Origin: Phaffia rhodozyma
Lineage: Eukaryota; Basidiomycota; Tremellomycetes; Cystofilobasidiales; Mrakiaceae
Direction: 5' to 3'
Length of the DNA stretch: 64,000 nucleotides
Assembly (NCBI GenBank): GCA_014706385.1
Contig: JACGZH010000010.1
Span: 992,001 to 1,056,000, forward strand
Every line of letters begins with the position of its first letter. The stretch's first letter is position 1. The translations under genes were made by a program, and so were the position numbers. Shown piece after piece: positions 1 through 11,334 of the stretch. The notes under the pieces were generated by a model. It saw only the letters and a list, made by a program, of their open reading frames with translations. It was not told the origin of the DNA and did not search any database.

Positions 1-1230
1 CATCTGACGATGAATGCGCCTGACAGTGGACCAAGAGCGACACCGACCATACCCATTCCCATGAGACCGGCAAAATATCGGGAGCGTTCACTGTCAGCTG
101 TACAATCGGCAATATAGGCTTGTTTTACTGCCGAGACAGTGATCTGACCTCCGAAGAGGCCAGAAAAGATAGCACCCTTTTGAAAGGAGTCGAGTGTGAG
201 AACAGGAAGATTCGAGATGGACGAACGACAGTTGAGAGATAGTATTGAGGAGATTACTCACTGCATAGAGGAACTTGTATCCTCCTGGAACTATAGTAGG
301 ATACTTTGCGGTAAGAAGAAAGACAACATCACTTTGAGAAGAAAAAAATGATGAGAGAGGAACGGATCATCATCAGTTGAGATTGAACTGGTATACTGTA
401 TGACAAAACAAAACAAAACAAATGAAGGAGAACTCAACCCAACCATCACACTAGCCATTGCAAGACTCAAGACGGGCTTTCGACCCCACTTGTCGGACAT
501 GCGAGTCCACCATCCGGTCGTCAGCGCGGACATAACGCCAAGAAGGATTCCGACGACTGGAAAGAAGAGCGGACGGACACGGTAATCATCGTATGTAAGC
601 GTTCAGATGTGACCAGGATCTAGGCGCCGTAAGTCAGTGCGAACTTACCTGTATTGAACCTTGCGGCAATTCTGAACAGAACAACGAAGACACACAGGGA
701 GTAACGGAAACATCAGGGTTAATTAGCGTCCACGAAAGAGAGAACAGACAAAAGGAACAGAAAGCCTCCGACTCACGCCTGAACGGCTGGGTTCTTTCTA
801 CACATGATTGGATCAAGAATCATCTGCTCTTTCTCAACCTCCGACGTCCTGTCCTGCTGTGCATTCGACAAGGGGATCTCGCCAAAGTCAACAATGACAG
901 AGGTCTTGTTGATGGAGATATCATCTGAATCAAGAGCCGAGGGAGCGAACGAAGTATGAACGGCCTGGGCGTTTGGTTGTACGGGCAAGATGGTTATATC
1001 ATTCGGGCTTCGCGAATGGTGAATGTCGCTGCATAGTTGGGTGGTCAATGCAAAGATACAGCGTAAGGACCGACAGATCGCAAGATCGATGATGGGGAAA
1101 GAATGAGCACGAACCAGGCGAGCTGGTTGAAGAGCTCGATCTTTGGCCCCAAGCTCATGGCGAGCGAGAAAGCCATGCCAGTATGGATCCAGAGTACCCT
1201 ATGTTTCCATGTGCCAGACGATCGGATCAT
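1..1230 (-). CDS. MFS transporter, N-terminal half (cut by left edge)
   Basis: Major facilitator superfamily membrane carrier; substrate unknown. Joining exons 1230-1115, 1028-777, 671-649 (only 23 nt) and 556 to about 450 gives a first membrane helix ending PKIELFNQLAC, a polar loop, MCRKNPAVQA, VVGILLGVMSALTTGWW and the MFS signature RMSDKWGRKPVL between TM2 and TM3. Later exons give VPGGYKFLYA (about 248-297) and, at 180-1, GLFGGQITVSAVKQAYIADC followed by ERSRYFAGLMGMGMVGVALG, the TM4-TM5 region. The rest lies left of position 1. ATG 1230 is the first in-frame Met and leaves only a short N-terminus; an upstream exon is possible, and a His-rich open frame lies at 1575-1735 on the same strand. 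The family assignment is secure; the start is not. Confidence 0.8.
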
Positions 1231-2145
1231 ACGGTCAGCACGTCTGACTCGAGAGCACCATCAGAGACTCAAGGGCCGTACCAATAAGGACTGGCTTTCC
1301 TCCATCCGGACTTCTGTCCTCTGGAAGAATGACCAGTGGTAGCACTCCTGCTGACAGTCTGTTCAAGCCGAATGGCACCGCAGAAAGAAGACACGGAAGA
1401 GCAGGATGAGTGATGAGTTGGATCCGGATGAGCCCGAATTGATTGAGCAGGAATTCAAGATAGGCGTTCAGCAAGGGTTGAAACAGAACACGCACTGGGA
1501 ACCCTTGAGTCTCCAGAGTGATACCCGCGGCCATCTCTCCTGGATGAATCAGATCGTCAACTACTGGGTGAGCATGATATGGTCCGTCTGGAAGCGGCTC
1601 CTGATGGCCATGGCTATGGTGATGGTGATCATGCTGGTGGTGATGGTGATGAATTTGTGCGTCATCGATCGTTACCGGCGCTATCGGAACGTAAGATAAC
1701 GAAATTTTCGTCAACGGCCCACCAGAGTTGACCACGGCAAGATCCGAGACCCACCACTATCCACAACTGGGGTTTGATGTGTGCTGTCCGTATGATGCAT
1801 CGTAATACAAGATGTGTGTATGGACGAGTGAAAGAAGAAGAAGAAGAAGACTGATAGCAGAGAAGGTCATCGATTAATGAGACGGAATGAACAGCCAAGG
1901 CTGAGTTTATTCCGGCCCGACGTTCCCACGTGGTTCCCCTTGGGAGTCGCTGATCGCCGACAACCAGCCGGAAAGAAGACCTCATAGAAAAGAGGTATTG
2001 GCAAGATAGCTTCATCAGACGCACGTACGCACACATGTCGAGCTAGATAGATAGACATATTATGGGTATGCATGTGTGTTTGTGTGTTAGTGTACAGATA
2101 AGCACACTCTCCTTCAGGCCAGAAAGTCATCAAAGATCTCAAAGT

Positions 2146-3354
2146 CTAAAACATCATAGGAAACCCATCAGGCTCTGCCTGTTCCTCCAATTCGTACTCT
2201 TCGAGCTCACCCTCAAATAACAGGATGACCGAATCGACCCAGTCGTCTCCTGCTCTTCTCGCTCTGCCGACCTCTTTCTCGACTTCTAACCTCATCTCCC
2301 GGTCCCACCATGCTTCCTGGCCTCTCTTCACCCAAACGACCTCTACAACCGTGTCGGATCCTACCAGCCCTTCACATAGGTACTTTAGATCTCGCACGCT
2401 CACAGCCGGGTACGCTCGGACTTGGACGACTTCCAACGAGGGGACGGAGAGCGGAGTGAACCTAGGTAGGTGTCCGATCTGGTGAGAGGCAATCGAGAGA
2501 AACTCGGTGTGGGCAAGATGATGAGCTGTGATCGCTGCGAGAGTGACCTCGGAAGAAGACGTAGGATCAAACAGGAACGTCCGAGGAGAGAACGTGCCGA
2601 GAAGCTTGGTGATCCTCCGAGACAATGGTTTAGGAGGGGCGCTCGAATAGGATGAACCGAGAGCAAGATGGAGGGAAAGCGTATGTAGTTTTGGAAATAG
2701 CACCAGTCCGGATACTGGATCTATACCTGATAACTCTATAGGAATCTAAATTGAAAGAAATGAAATTGAATGAAATCCCAGTCAGCGTTTCCTCTTTTCT
2801 CTGAAAAGAAACTTCGCCTCTGTGTAGAACTTGGATGCACCCACCTTCTTGAGAGTAGCAAAGTTCAGAGTAAGCGTCTCGAGCTGTCTGTAGTCAGCCA
2901 ACCGTTGAAGTTTAATTTCCTTCCTCCAGCCGTCCAGATGACCTCCTAAAAGAAAATAGCTATCATATCCTTTCTGAGAAGACAGCTTTGTTTGGACGTT
3001 CATCCCATCGAAATCACGAGCAAAAGTAAGCAATACGAATTTCAAGAGAGTGGGAGAAAAGATCGTGAAGTAAGAAACGAGAGAAGCGAAAGAAAAGCTC
3101 ACAACGACACGCTGATAAAACTTCCTTCTACCAAGCTCGTGGAACGTCCAACAGACTAACAAGACATTCGCGCCTGACTTTCTTCCTGGAACAATCGCCT
3201 GTTTCACGATCGGTTCTAAAAGCTCAAACGGAAGATCATTGATGGTCGATTTTCGCTTCGACTCTGGCTTTGATGGCGGAGGGGGAGAGGACGATGGAGT
3301 TGGGATCGAAGAAGTAAAGATGGAGGGATCGGAAATAAGTGATCGGTCGGCCAT
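2146..3354 (-). CDS. F-box-like protein
   Basis: Probable F-box protein, that is, a substrate adaptor of SCF ubiquitin ligases (family knowledge). After a Ser/Pro-rich N-terminus, residues about 38-75 read INDLPFELLEPIVKQAI...LLVCWTFHELGRRKFYQRV, the usual F-box layout of a Leu/Pro start, a helix, then a VC(R)xW-like core. The reading is at least three exons: a donor GTGAGC follows the codons for FYQRVVV near 3102, and a second donor GTGGGTGC near 2846 joins after FATLKK to an exon starting LSGIDPVSGLVLFPKLHTL near 2735. The C-terminal half is leucine-rich but has no clear LRR repeats, and it ends in an acidic tail. Substrate and specificity are unknown. The MADRSLIS start is the first ATG of the open frame. 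Confidence 0.6.
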
Positions 3355-3970
3355 GATTCAAAGGACATCTCGATCGGTCAAGAGAGATGAAAGAAGTTCG
3401 AGTTGAGATTGATAGGAAGGTATCAATCAACTAGATTGAGAGGGACATTGCGAGTCGTCAGATCGGGTTGGCGATGGTGGTGGTGGTGGTGAAACAAAGA
3501 AAAACAGACGATGACGAGTTCATTTTTATACAACTCTGCTCACACCGTTCTTTGACCGACCATCCTCAAAGGCTTACAGCTCGTGAGCCCATCTAACGCT
3601 TGCCTCACTTGTTAGCAGCCTTGTCTGTATGAATATGGCACAGACACGATGGAATACCTGTCCGACGTTCTTACTGATCAGCTATTCGCTCTGGACGATG
3701 ACGATCCACTCGACATGTAAAGCATTCAATCTATAGTGTGCAATCATACGCGGTATTGCGCTGTCCAAAAAAAAATCAGAGAGACGAAACGAAAGAAAAA
3801 ACAATGAATGACACCAACAAAGTAAGAGTAAAAAGAGGATAGCGTTTGGTTTAGAAGTTCTCTGATTACATGCAACATCGGCTGACCCAAGTTCAAGAAA
3901 GAAAAAAGAGAAGAGAAGGATGGAAACAAGTCCGGGATAGATAAGGACAGGTTATTACATGGCAACTAAC
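3355..3970. other. Intergenic, no gene seen
   Basis: Sequence between the F-box gene start and the gluconokinase stop. It holds a short GGT/GGTGGT run at 3474-3490 and A-rich stretches. I see no credible ORF or RNA gene; both flanking genes are on the minus strand, so it should contain the F-box promoter and the 3' UTR of the gluconokinase gene. Confidence 0.5.
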
Positions 3971-5105
3971 TTAAGGTCTAAGACCAAGTTTTCTCTGGAT
4001 TCCCTCAACCGCGTTCTTGATGACATTCTCCGGAGCGTCGTCAATGTTTACTATGACGATATCGTCCTCTGACTCTTTCGCCGGAGGTTCCTCTATCGTC
4101 GCTAGCTGAGAGTTCAGCATCTGGCAAACATGAAATAATTTGGACATATAAGCAGTTGAGCCGATAGAAGTGACAAAAAGAAAACGAGAAGACGTACATC
4201 CTCCTTCATATAGTGTCCGCTCCGGCCCTTCATCCTAGCAGCCAAGACTTCCTTAGTACCATATAGATAGACAAAGATTGTCTTGACGTTCTCTCCACCC
4301 GATGGGGCTTGCAATCCATCAGGAAGGCAGGGCAATGTGTTTGGCGGGAGGGCTAAAGGAAACCCACAGGAGGGTGCCAGAAGAGAGAGCATTGGTGAGT
4401 GAGAAAACATCCATGAGGCAACGCACACGCAAAGAAAACGCGAAAATGCGCACAATGTCCACGCTGGATTTCTCTGTATGCATGCTTAAGGGATGAAGCG
4501 GCAAGGACACAGCCTGTAGGTTTGATCTCTAATTCTCCGACTGCATGGGATCTGATCCGTTTGAGCTAGATTATATTTCCAAGTAAGAAAGGTATAAGAA
4601 CGAAAAAAAGGCAGGAGGTGACGTCAGCGTCGAGAAAAACGGCAGAATCCTTTTTTCTCTCTCATACGCTTTCGAACGATGAAAGACACGCAAACAAGGA
4701 CAAACCCAAGGGATTCGGTCCGAGTCTGTTAATGGAATGTTGTTCCTCATCTGTTCGACGGCCTCTGGGGTATGAAGAGTGTCTCCATCGACATACGGGA
4801 TGGAAAAGTATTGGGCAATCCCTGTTCCGACCGTTGATTTTCCACTACATTTAGGCAGAAGAGACGGACGTCAGTCTGAAGTAGTATATACAGATCAAGA
4901 GATACATGATAGGGTAACATACCATCCGCATACACCCTATCGGTTTCCAGCACAGAGAGATCAGACCGGCACATACACCAAAGAATCAAGGTTGAGTCAG
5001 CCCCAAAGCACAATGCACTCTAGCAAGGGGAACGTAACGAACCATGACATAGATGATGACCGGTTGCGGGCCCAAGCCAATCGTCTTGATAGGTTCTATA
5101 GCCAT
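3971..5105 (-). CDS. Gluconokinase (thermoresistant GntK/YDR248C type)
   Basis: Phosphorylates D-gluconate to 6-phosphogluconate with ATP, feeding the pentose phosphate pathway; cytosolic. The N-terminus MAIEPIKTIGLGPQPVIIYVM is followed after introns by the P-loop (GSGKSTVGTGIAQ), then YVDGDTLHTPEAVEQMRNNIPL, which is the family's gluconate-site block (D-G-D-x-x-H-P). Another exon carries TIFVYLYGTKEVLAARMKGRSGHYMK, the LxGxxExLxxRxxxRxGHFM block, and the last exon runs MLNSQLATIEEP to KLGLRP*. The length is near the family's 170-220 residues. ATG 5105 opens just before the P-loop strand. A predicted tiny gene lies immediately upstream on the same strand, leaving about 145 bp between its stop and this start. 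Confidence 0.85.
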
Positions 5106-5250
5106 TCGAGTAATGTCAAGTTTTGTAATCCGAGTGAGTGAGCGGTTGAGCAAGTGAGTCTGAGGCCGGAAAGAGTATAGAGTAAGGTGAGGTAAGAGTT
5201 GGCTCCCTCAGCCCTTTCCCCTACACGGTTCTCTCGTTCGGGGCCCCCGT

Positions 5251-5597
5251 CTATGTAAAAGTCCTCGTTCGTAATCCGTCCATCTATACATTTCGACACT
5301 TTGGATTCACATCAATCTCAATCTATCCATCATGAAAGACAGACATTTCCTCGGAACAGATGGAGAAAGAGAAATGCGAGCAAATCGAGAATTGAAATGA
5401 ATACAAAGAGAAAACAAAAGAAAAAACCTACCCTGTACGATGTCAGCCTCAGAGTTCTCCACCATCTTCTCAACGACCGCGCTTCCAGCTCCTTTTCCAG
5501 TTTGAGACATCTCATGCGAGGCCGCTGTAAAGTAGAGAGCGGATGCTGTCAAGAATAGAGCTGCATTGAGCTGGGAAGCAAAGTTTGGGTTGGACAT
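5251..5597 (-). CDS. Very small hypothetical membrane protein
   Basis: A clean short exon begins MSNPNFASQLNAALFLTASA and has one hydrophobic segment (about residues 10-27), then a small polar tail to EADIVQ, where a GTAGGT donor and a pyrimidine-rich intron follow. Joining to the acceptor TATAG near 5282 adds MDGLRTRTFT and a stop at 5251-5253, giving about 66 residues; other acceptors are possible. The codons look used rather than random, and the ORF sits in its own slot between the gluconokinase and the next gene. I do not recognise the family. It could be a small mitochondrial or ER membrane protein, or a leader exon of something longer. Confidence 0.4.
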
Positions 5598-6126
5598 TGC
5601 TAAGGCGGATGTGTATTGCCAAGATTGTTATAAAAAGTGGGATATTTCTTGGGTCGTCTTTCGATAGTATTTCGGCGAGTTTGGGGACAAGCACAACACT
5701 GGACAGAGCAGACGATAGGCGAATAAGAGAAAATAAAAAGGATGGTGATCGAGGAGGAGGTTCCAGTTTAGGTCGAAGGAAAAAAGAAAAAGAAAAAAAG
5801 GGGAGATGCGGGTATTTATTCGTTCGCCCCCAGAAAATCGGAACTTCGGCCCGCGGCTGTATTTCTTCTCGCACACGGGGCTTTCTCTCCTTTTTTGACA
5901 GAGTTCACATTTCATTCGCTCATGCATACCGGTATAAGAAGTAGAGAGAAACAAAGATGACACCTAAGGATACAATGAAATTGTTCAGAAAGAAGAAGGG
6001 AGGGAAGAAGTAGAAACACAAGGGGGAGGTGTGCTAATGCAACAAGATCGATGATCACTCAAGTCAAGGTGGGGAATAAGGCAGAGAACAGGAGGCAGGA
6101 AACGCTGATTTTTCTTCTCCACTGGT

Positions 6127-6996
6127 TTACTTCTTGTGCACGGTGTGCTCTCCTCGATCAGCGTGCTAGATTGGTGAACATATGAACAAGAAGGTAAGTT
6201 CGAAGGATCGTTTCACGACAGCAGAGGTGTCATGATGTAAACTTACGACAGCAGCCTCGGACCCAGTGGGGTTGGGGCTGGAAGGCACGGCTGCAAGTAA
6301 CAAGTCCATTCATCCATTTATCCGTCAGGATCTCGGTATCTACATGAATCCGACAAGACGTAGGGAGAAAAAAAACATACCCTGATTTCCAAGAGCTCCC
6401 TCTTCAGAGTGGTGGTGTCGCTCGATCTGATCAGCAGTCTTTTTCTGTAGCTGCTCCACAGAGATATCCTTGGACTTGTCGGCCATGATGTTGGCCTCTC
6501 CATCACTCTGTGTTTTGCGAGTAACCAAACAAGGAAACAAAATTATGTCATCCAAGGGATTAGCACATGTGTCATCTCTCGCATATGGACGACACAAGAT
6601 GGAGTAGGTAGAGAGCAAACAAACATACAGCAAGGTTCTCGTTCCATCCGGGAGCGTGAGAGTCGTCAAACGGAGCCGAGCTAGACTGCTGTCCCTTCAA
6701 GTTTCGAGCCTTCTCCTTTGCAAGGACATCAGGGTCGTTTCCGTGCTGAGTTCCTCCGCTGGCAAGTCGGATTCTGTGTAGACCCGGAAGCAGGATAGAA
6801 ACAAGATGTTCGGTATTGGATCGCTCACGGAGAGAAGTATTGAAAAAATGCAAGGAAAGGAAATGGACTCCGATGGGTCGGAAACCGACGGCAAGTGATC
6901 AAAGGAGATGCAAAGGACTCACGATGAGTACGAGATCGGTCGAACGGACGCGACAGATCGGGCAGGGATGTTGAGTGCCTTGGTAAGTCTGAACAT
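6127..6996 (-). CDS. Small mitochondrial protein, function unknown
   Basis: Four exons can be joined. Exon 1 is MFRLTKALNIPARSVASVRP ISYSS, a basic, Ser-rich, amphipathic leader typical of a mitochondrial presequence. Exon 2 (from about 6775) carries GTQHGNDPDVLAKEKARNLK and SHAPGWNENLA; exon 3 carries SDGEANIMADKSKDISVEQL and QIERHHHSEEGALGN; the last exons add VPSSPNPTGSEAA and HADRGEHTVHKK*. The product is about 125 residues, very hydrophilic, with no TM segment. I recall similar QHGNDP...APGWNE proteins as conserved, uncharacterised mitochondrial proteins of fungi, but I cannot name a function. Start and stop are well supported by frame continuity through all introns. Confidence 0.65.
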
Positions 6997-7331
6997 TGTG
7001 TGTAGGTATACGTGTATGTTTGTGTTTGTGTTTGTATGTGTGAGATGAAGCGAGTAATAGATGATCTTTCGTTGGTTGAAGGAAGAAAGAAAGAAGAAAA
7101 ATGAATGGCTTCTCTTTTTTCGCCTTTTAAACCCAGACGATCATCAGAATCCGTCCGTTACGTCATAGCGTCATCGACTGAGTTAGACTAGATTTATCCA
7201 TCACCATCGGATATAGCAATACAAGAAAGAATACTCATGTTTCCGTACAAGAGCATGTACATACATACACACACACATATACACGCACATACACACAAAA
7301 ACCCATACACGTTATACAGATGAATTTACAA

Positions 7332-8935
7332 TCAAACAGAACCGATGTCCATTCGTACAAAGTTGTTGTACACGTCTCCCTTCCTAAGAATAGTATTCCA
7401 TCGGCTTTTAGCCAATTCAGGCAAGAAGAACCCTCCGTATGGAGCGTGGAACTCTGAAAGGGGGTACGAGTAATTCAAAAAGCAACGGCGGCCAAAAGGT
7501 TCTGTCAATTTTAGACTGAGAAAGCAAGAAAGAAAGTGACATTGCTCACCTAAATAGGCTCCGTCTTGAAACAAAACAACAAAAAAGAGAGAAAACAGGT
7601 CGTCAGCCTTGACAGCTCAGAACGGACAATACAAGAACCTGGAGAGAATACAAAGAAAGACACCTACAATCGAGCCCATAATCAGGGTCCTGGTCGCCCT
7701 CGGTGGCATGCAGATCTTTTCTCTTGACTCCCTTTCCTCCTCCGGGCGCGGTGTAGAGCTGAACGCCAGCTTGGTTTGAATCAAACTTCAAGGAAAGTCC
7801 CGACTTTGTGGAAGAAAGAATGACTAAAGGTGAGCCAATAGGCTCAGTTGTGGAGAGCACGGCTGATAAATAATCCACATCGGCCAGCCCAGTCTCCGGA
7901 AATATTGTTGGGTTCTCCGAAAAATCTCGGTTCACGTCAAACATGTAGAAATCATCATAGCCCTTCTCGGGGTAGCTCTTCCCAATCAACTTACCCTCTC
8001 GGTGATCATGGGACGTGCCTCTGTCCGAAGGAACGAGTGACCCCGTAGGAAGGGAAGTCTTTGGGTCGAGATCCAACGTGTGCGAAGACTGTATCGTCAG
8101 TTGGTGGCTCTTAATACTGCTCGACCCACTCTTCTCAGTAGAAATGTCCAGGTTGAACCCCCAATGTTGGGTCAAGTTGATCGGCGTCTCCAGATCGTCC
8201 ACTCCAACGAGAGCCGCTCGGTAGACGATGACAACGCCTCCTTTTCCAAATGATTCCTCCGTAAGCGCGATCAAAACTTCGGATTTGACCGTTCCAGGAT
8301 ATCCACCCTCTCCATCGGGTGAGGTGTATGTAAATATCTGGGATTGAGGAGCAGGCGTCTCTGAGGTAATCACTTTCCTCTCGGCATCGGAAAACAAGGT
8401 TGAAGTAGAAGTCTCAATCGGCTGCCACTCTCGAAGATCCCACCCTTCCTTTCCTCCGTGGAGCGAGACTCCAGGGGTAGAAGCAGGATAAGTTTGAGGA
8501 GTGGCGACTCCTCCAGAAGGAAGCTTTAGCGGCTTCTCGGCCGGTAGTCTATTCACGTATCGGCCGACTGTTTGGACGACGACGATGATGATGATCAGTC
8601 ATAATATCCGACACTAATCAAAAGAAAAGAATCAAGTAGCTCACCGATGCAATGTCGGAACTATTTGAATAACATATACATGGTGTAAGTCTCAAAATCT
8701 AGAAGCTCGACGGAAAGAGACTCACATCTCTGGTCTTGCCCGTCCAATCCTCAACCTCTGGGATGATATCATTTACTCTCCCACCCTTTGCTCCATCCAG
8801 CTCGGTCACCAATAGCCTATGGATTGTCACTATAGTTCATCAGATATGAAAAGATCAATAAGAAGAAAAGTGAGAAAATATGATAGGTTTCCCCGGATAG
8901 AGATTGGAGGGTCAAATACCCATCTGGACGAACAT
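7332..8935 (-). CDS. Aldose 1-epimerase (galactose mutarotase) family protein
   Basis: Interconverts the alpha and beta anomers of aldoses such as galactose or glucose. The large exon (8564 to about 7668) starts with the family motif IGRYVNRLP and contains the catalytic His region (LTQHWGFNLD, compare N-HxYFNL) and the SHTLDLDP block; the last exon has AYLGEFHAPYGGFFLPELA, then YNNFVRMDIGSV*. Upstream exons give LLVTELDGAKGGRVNDIIPE, EDWTGKTRD and a 16-nt mini-exon at about 8644-8659. The start is unclear. ATG 8935 splices in frame to the acceptor TATAG|TGACAATCC and is used here. ATG 9003 (MAPQSTVLSIPSS) is out of frame with both visible acceptors. A third frame gives DVRPDGLLVTEL but has no ATG. 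Family assignment is good; enzyme specificity is not shown. Confidence 0.75.
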
Positions 8936-9943
8936 CCTTGATGAAACACAGAGAGGGTGAGCTGAGAGGAAGGAATGGAGAGTACAGTCGATTGAGGAGC
9001 CATTCTTGTCAGTATCAGGATGAGTGGTGATAGTTTCCTGTGTCTTTTGAGCGGGAAAAAAATGTATGAATTAAGAAGAGAATGGAGAACTCTGATGGGA
9101 CGAATGAAGAGATCTTAAGATGTTCGCTAAGGATCTCGGACGGACCGGAGAAATACCAAATCCGGCAAGTGGCCGGCTAAAGCCAAGTTGCGTCTATTGC
9201 CTATTTATTTCCCTTTCGTTTCTCTTTATCTCTTCTTCATGTCTTTCCCTTCTTGCTTCTTCTTCTCTTCTGGTATCCATGATCTAACGGAAGACGATGC
9301 CAATCGGCTTCACGTCTGATGTCTATCAACATACTGATTGAATGAGCGGAATCCTTAATTCTACTCCACGGATTATTTCCACTTCGGCAAATCTAATAGA
9401 GCCCGATCACCGCGGAGTTTTCCAGTATGTGTTTTTTGGGGGGGAGGACGTCATCGTATTAGACACACGCCATTCGAAGACTACGGGAGAAAGAAAGACC
9501 CAAAGAAAAAACCAAAAGAAAAGAGCAAGTCGTCGAAAAAGAATGAAAGAGATCAAGTGGAAGAAAGAAGGTAATTGAAAGAAAACGTAAGGAGAAAACT
9601 CAAGATATAAAGACGAGATCTGATTTGAAGAAAGCTATCTATTAAACAAATGGCTAGTGATCAGTGTTAACCAGATCAACTAGCCTCCTATCCTAGAAAA
9701 GGGAAAGTTGAATGACTGCATAGATATAAGGAACACAGATCGAGAAAACAGCATAAGCGAGAAGAGAGAAAATGACAAGAAAAGGGATATATAAGGAGAA
9801 GAAACCACCTAATTCACAACCGAAGGAGAAGTCCATGATACAATCTAATCAGTGTTTTGATTCTCGAAGACATCTCTACTGGAAGCTCGACCGTACTGGA
9901 GGAACCAGTGTACAGCACAAACAATGGGAGCCAGTCGGTCAGT
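8936..9943. other. Intergenic, no gene seen
   Basis: About 1 kb between the start of the epimerase gene and the stop of the BLUF gene. It contains a pyrimidine-rich block near 9200-9270 and A-rich stretches near 9490-9600. Short open frames here (for example 9342-9578 plus) are Lys/Arg-rich translations of A-rich sequence. It should hold the epimerase promoter. Confidence 0.5.
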
Positions 9944-10750
9944 TTATCCTCTTCTTGAACTCAAAGCTTTATGGCGGACGTACTCAAATGTGGCATGGTT
10001 GAGCAGATCATTGAACGCGTCGGCCTCTATGGCGGTGGATGAACCAGCGGGTTGACTTCTCGGCTGAGCAACCTCTCTGTGGGGATATGAATGTAACCTG
10101 ATATCAGTATAGACTTCTTTTCTGATAGTGAGGACAGACCGGATTAAAGACGAACCTAAAGCCCATTGACCACGACTCAAAATCTCTCTTCTGAACAACC
10201 TGATTGATCAAGGTGATGATCGTGTTGTGTCTCGGATCGCAGGAAATACGATCATAGAGCGGAGTTACTACTACTCTAGGCCCTTCGAGAAACTGTACAA
10301 ATTGGCCATCCCGACTGTACATGTTTTCAAACCAATATGGTACGGTTTCAGATGCACAGAAACATGAAAACTACTGACAGAGACGAGACATAAGACTGGA
10401 TAATACTAACTACAAGAGTAGACCGGTGATTCCTAGACTAGTATTGTTTCGTCTGGCTTGCCTAAGGATTGTTTGGATATCCTCACTGCTGATGTTTCGT
10501 GAATACGAAGAAGAGCAATATACTGGCCAGAGTGGAGACGTAACGTACAGAAAAGAAGATAGACAAATGAATGACGAATCAAGAGAGAACGGTAGCGGAA
10601 TGCAAACTCACCTAACTGAAGTATCTCTTCACCATTCGGCAGTGGTGATGGAGTGGGGAGAGAGGATGGAGCAGAGGCGGAGTCAGAGGCGGAGTCAGAG
10701 GGTTGGGCCTTGTTAGAACAAGGAATGGTTGAGCTTGAGGTCTCAGGCAT
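9944..10750 (-). CDS. Stand-alone BLUF-domain blue-light photoreceptor
   Basis: Flavin-binding blue-light sensor. Exons 10750-10612, 10522-10414, 10314-10156 and 10076-9944 join without frame conflict into 179 residues. Residues 1-42 are a Ser/Pro-rich leader; 43-136 form a BLUF domain: ILQLVYCSSSYSRNI, then RRNNTSLGITGLLF, RDGQFVQFLEGP, DPRH, FESWSMGF. The flavin-site residues are all present: Tyr48, Asn72, Gln90, Trp131, Met133. Their offsets (Tyr to Asn +24, to Gln +42, to Trp +83, to Met +85) equal those of PixD/Slr1694 (Y8, N32, Q50, W91, M93). The last 43 residues form a short tail with a possible helix and no known output domain, so signalling is presumably by partner binding. BLUF is mainly bacterial and algal and is sporadic in fungi. 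Confidence 0.93.
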
Positions 10751-11334
10751 GGGCTAAAAGGATTCAGGTTGTTGGCTTCCAAAACACAGTTCGGAAACGT
10801 ATGTGTTGATACCGATTCCTTTGGAGGAGAAGGGAAGAAAAGAGGAAGAAGAGGATGCGTTAAATCTGTATGTGTACGTAAGTGTGAATGACCACCGGGT
10901 GGATGGGCAATGGGATGTGTCATTAGCAATACCCTGAGAGGCGGCAAGCCAAGAAAAGCCTGCTTACCTCAGGTGTTGGATGGGAGCGAGGACAATATCA
11001 GGAGATTCTCTTTCTCTCTCACACCACACACAGAGGATGAGAATGATAGAGAACACAGGATGGAGAGTGGCGTAGAGTAGAGTACGGTAGAGTACAGGAT
11101 AGAAAGTAGTTGCATATTCAACAAACGTAGAATTAGCCTGTGGGAGTGTATCGTGCACATTAGAGTCATTAACCCTAATAATCTTGGATCAGGGGAAATC
11201 TGCGATGAATTCTAGGAACAGGTTTATTAACCTCTAGCTGTTACCACACCATTCGGCTCCCCTGCCAGGTCATCTCTCATCTTTCTCCTCCTCCTTCTGC
11301 TTCTCCCCTCTCCTCTCCGCTTTCTTTCTGGCAG
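10751..11334. other. Divergent intergenic region between BLUF and symplekin genes
   Basis: About 580 bp between two divergent starts, the BLUF gene on minus and symplekin on plus, so it must carry both promoters. Just before the symplekin ATG is a strong CT-rich tract (11270-11333) ending in GGCAG; this could be a 5' UTR or a 3' splice site. No gene seen inside. Confidence 0.5.

Noticed and set aside
8936..9003. ATG 9003 (MAPQSTVLSIPSS) as epimerase start
   Set aside because: Its frame does not continue through the GTATTT donor into LLVTELDGAK with either acceptor.
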